The notes below the pieces were generated by a model, which saw only the letters and a program-made list of their open reading frames with translations, had not been told where the DNA came from and searched no databases. 64,000 nucleotides of DNA from Aristolochia californica (taxonomy: Eukaryota; Streptophyta; Magnoliopsida; Piperales; Aristolochiaceae), in the NCBI GenBank assembly GCA_029961685.1, contig JARWKL010000012.1, positions 13,941,727 to 14,005,726 on the forward strand, written 5' to 3'. Shown piece after piece: positions 62,001 to 64,000 of this stretch. Positions within the stretch are counted from its first letter, which is position 1; each line of letters opens with the position of its first letter. The position numbers were made by a program, and so were the translations under genes.

Positions 62001-64000
62001 AAAAGTTTTGTTTTCCAAGTTTGGGAAATTCCAGTAGTTCAACCCTAATTGCAAGGAATTTTACAAGAAAGAGATTTCTTCTACACTTGTTTTAAAAATG
62101 GATATGCATGCTTGAAATATGTTAAAGTTGCAAATGACCTATGGATCCAAAGCTTCTAAAGAGAATACCAAACGCTCATTAAATTCTCAAGTGAACGTGC
62201 GGTGGGATATTTACCCGAGTCAAACAAGCCATTGTTTTGCCCGTTTACAAAAAGCATACCTAACAATCACAGATGATTGTAAAGTGATTTATCATCCGTA
62301 ACGGGCTATATTTTTGTAAGAAATGACTTACGGATTGGGAGTCAACACTCAGTTAAAAATACCCCGCCTCCCCCTTTTCCCGACGATTGCAAAACCTGAG
62401 ATATAAAAACTAAAAAGAGCTTAAATTCCCTAAAAATTACAAACACTCTTTGGAATTATCTCTCTCTACATTTGTGCATTGTGTGTCTTCATTTTAAATG
62501 TACACATTTTTCTTAAATCAAAACTTTGAGTTTTCTCTCTCCCTTCATCCAGTAAACAAAAATAGGCAAAGAGTCACAACAAAATGAAAATTTTAGAGTT
62601 TATGTAAGGAAAATATTTTAAAAAATAAAAAATGTAAGTAAAGAAAATATTTTCACACACCAAAAATGAACACAAATTTTTGCTATCCAAGTTTGGGAAC
62701 TTCCACAAGTTCAACCCTAATAGCTTGGAATTTTACAAGAAAGAGATTTCTTCTACATGTGTTTTAAAAATAGATATGCAAGCTTGAAACATGTTAAAGA
62801 TGCAAATGACCTATGGATCCAAAGCTTTTAAAGATAATAACATACGCTCATTAAATTCTCAAGTGAACGTGTGGTGGGATATTTACCCGAGTCAAACAAG
62901 CCATTATTTTGCCCGTTTGCAAAAAGTTGACCTAACAATCATAGATGAATTGTAAAGTGATTTATCATGTGTAACGGGCTATATTTTTGTAAGAAATGAC
63001 TTATGGATAGGTAGTCAACACTCAGTTAAAAATCCCCCGTCTCACCCTTTTCCCGACGATTGCAAAACCTGAGATATAAAAACTAAAAGAGCTTACAATC
63101 CCAAAAAATTACAGACACTCTTTGGAATTATGTCTTTCTAAATTTTTGCATCTCCATTTTAGATGTACACTTTTTTCTTAAATCAAAATTTTGAGTTTTC
63201 CCTCTCCCTTCATACCGTAAAAAAAAAAGGCACATAGATAACAACAAAATGAAAATTTTTGAGTTTATGTATGGAAAAAATTTTGAAAAATACAAAATGT
63301 AAGTAAATAAAATTTATTCACAAACCACAAATGAACACAAAAGTTTTGTTATCCATGTTTGGGAAATTCCACTAGTTAATAGCTTGGAATTTTACAAGAA
63401 AGAAATTTCTTCTTCACGTGTTTTAAAAATGGATATGCATGCTTGAAACATGTTAAGGATGCAAATGACCTATGGATCCAAAGCTTTTAAAGAGAATAAC
63501 AAACGCTCATTAAATTTTGAAGTGAACGTGCGGTGGGATATTTACCCGAGTCAAACAAGCGATTATTTTGCCCGTTTGCAAATAGCTGGCCTAACAATCA
63601 TAGATGATTATAAAGTGATTTTTCATTCGTAACAGGCTATATTTTTGTAAGAAATTACTTACGAATTGGGAGTCAACACTCAATTAAAAATCCCCCGCCT
63701 CCCCCTTTTCCTGATGATTGCAAAACCTGAGATATAAAAACTAAAAAGATATAACAATCCCTAAAAATTACAAACTCTCTTTGGAATTATCTCTCTCTAC
63801 ATTTGTGCATTATTCATCTCCATTTTAGATGTAAACTTTTTTCTTAAATCAAAACTTTGAGTTTTCGCTCTCCATTCATCCCTTAAACAACAAAAGGCAA
63901 ATTGATCACTAAAAAATGAAAATTTTAGAGTTTATGTATGGAAAAATATTAAAGGAATAACAAATGTGAGTATAGAAAATTTATTCACTCACCACAAATG
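59037..64000 (-). repeat. Same satellite array in inverted orientation
   Basis: Seven copies of the same monomer lie on the minus strand, with landmarks at about 59,458, 60,134, 60,808, 61,473, 62,143, 62,815 and 63,474 (spacing 659-676 bp). On the + strand one now reads complements such as caagtttgggaaattccac and cccccgcctcccccttttcc. Read on the minus strand from 64,000 downward, the classes are 2, 3, 4/1 hybrid, 1, 2/1 hybrid, 2, 3. This is the same cyclic order as the + array, so the arm was inverted as a multi-monomer block rather than one unit at a time. It runs off the window end. Confidence 0.96.

Noticed and set aside
2083..63632. The many short ORFs (60-107 codons) on both strands as genes
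   Set aside because: They fall at fixed places in the repeat unit, recur every ~672 bp, show no domain, codon pattern or regulatory context, and break freely in some classes. The two families (starting MLKMQ..., and the Phe/Leu-rich ones over the T-rich middle) are by-products of repetition and composition.
1..64000. Telomere-like ttaggg within ctattagggttgaac
   Set aside because: It occurs once per unit and is never in tandem, so it is not telomeric repeat.
1..64000. CENP-B box-like half site in gcaaacgggc
   Set aside because: aaacggg matches the ANNCGGG half of the box, but the required TTCG half upstream is absent (ctttttgc instead).
1..64000. CRISPR array
   Set aside because: The repeats are ~672 bp and contiguous, with no short repeat plus unique spacer pattern and no cas-like genes.
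1..64000. rDNA spacer or LTR retrotransposon tandem
   Set aside because: I recognised no rRNA segment, primer-binding site, polypurine-tract/LTR pair or polymerase motif. The G-rich tract alone is not enough to call a polypurine tract.

Overview
The whole 64 kb window is one block of tandemly repeated satellite DNA. The unit is about 672 bp and strongly A+T-rich, and I see no convincing gene, RNA gene, transposon or unique sequence. Successive copies can be followed by a shared landmark, the joined HindIII and BamHI sites AAAGCTTTGGATCC or its one-to-few-base variants. I count about 97 copies: roughly 90 on the + strand (1 to about 59,025) and 7 on the - strand (about 59,037 to 64,000). Both window edges cut through a copy, so the array continues on both sides. 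A long homogeneous array with multimeric structure is typical of eukaryotic heterochromatin (pericentromeric, subtelomeric or a chromosome knob). I do not recognise the family and cannot name the organism. A plant is plausible from unit length and composition, but that is inference.

Four diagnostic monomer classes can be told apart, and where the array is most regular they follow each other 1-2-3-4 as a higher-order repeat (HOR) of about 2.67 kb. I phase units at gcccgttac, about 148 bp before the landmark. Class 1: front ctcatgataaatcacatt, cactagag, gagagtttg, often gatcaata; tail ggcatgaagggagaacg, gatatatttcc, aaggattgtaagctcttttcag. Class 2: front cgcatgaaaaatcac, cacttaag, gtttttttc; tail ggtatgaagggagagcg, aaatttagaaagag. 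Class 3: front cacatgataaatcac, aagcttgcat; tail gggatgaagggagagag, gagacgcac, gggaatttaagc, ggggtattttt. Class 4: front cggctgataaatcac, gtaagctttttgtaaac, ttccttgcaatt, aactactgg; tail gggagtgcg, gattaaag, gtaagatc. Many copies are hybrids (front of one class, tail of another), which shortens the HOR to trimers or dimers in places. All class calls are by eye.

Layout: 1-8,090 irregular; 8,091-14,123 trimeric (about 2,015 bp period); 14,124-16,765 a full 1-2-3-4 tetramer; 16,766-19,842 dimer/trimer forms; 19,843-22,495 a 2.65-kb block repeated almost identically at 29,057-31,710; 22,727-29,056 regular tetramers and trimers; 31,711-44,695 mixed; 44,696-59,025 a younger-looking region with a 7.33-kb-spaced duplication and several truncated copies; a strand switch at 59,026-59,036; and 59,037-64,000 the same satellite on the opposite strand with the same cyclic class order.

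The points most worth a second look are the strand switch and the truncated units beside it, the nested duplications that record how the array grew, a 25-base G run at 33,952-33,976, a strand-polarised G-rich tract in each monomer, apparent CpG decay, and a recurrent 60-codon minus-strand ORF that I judge to be non-coding.
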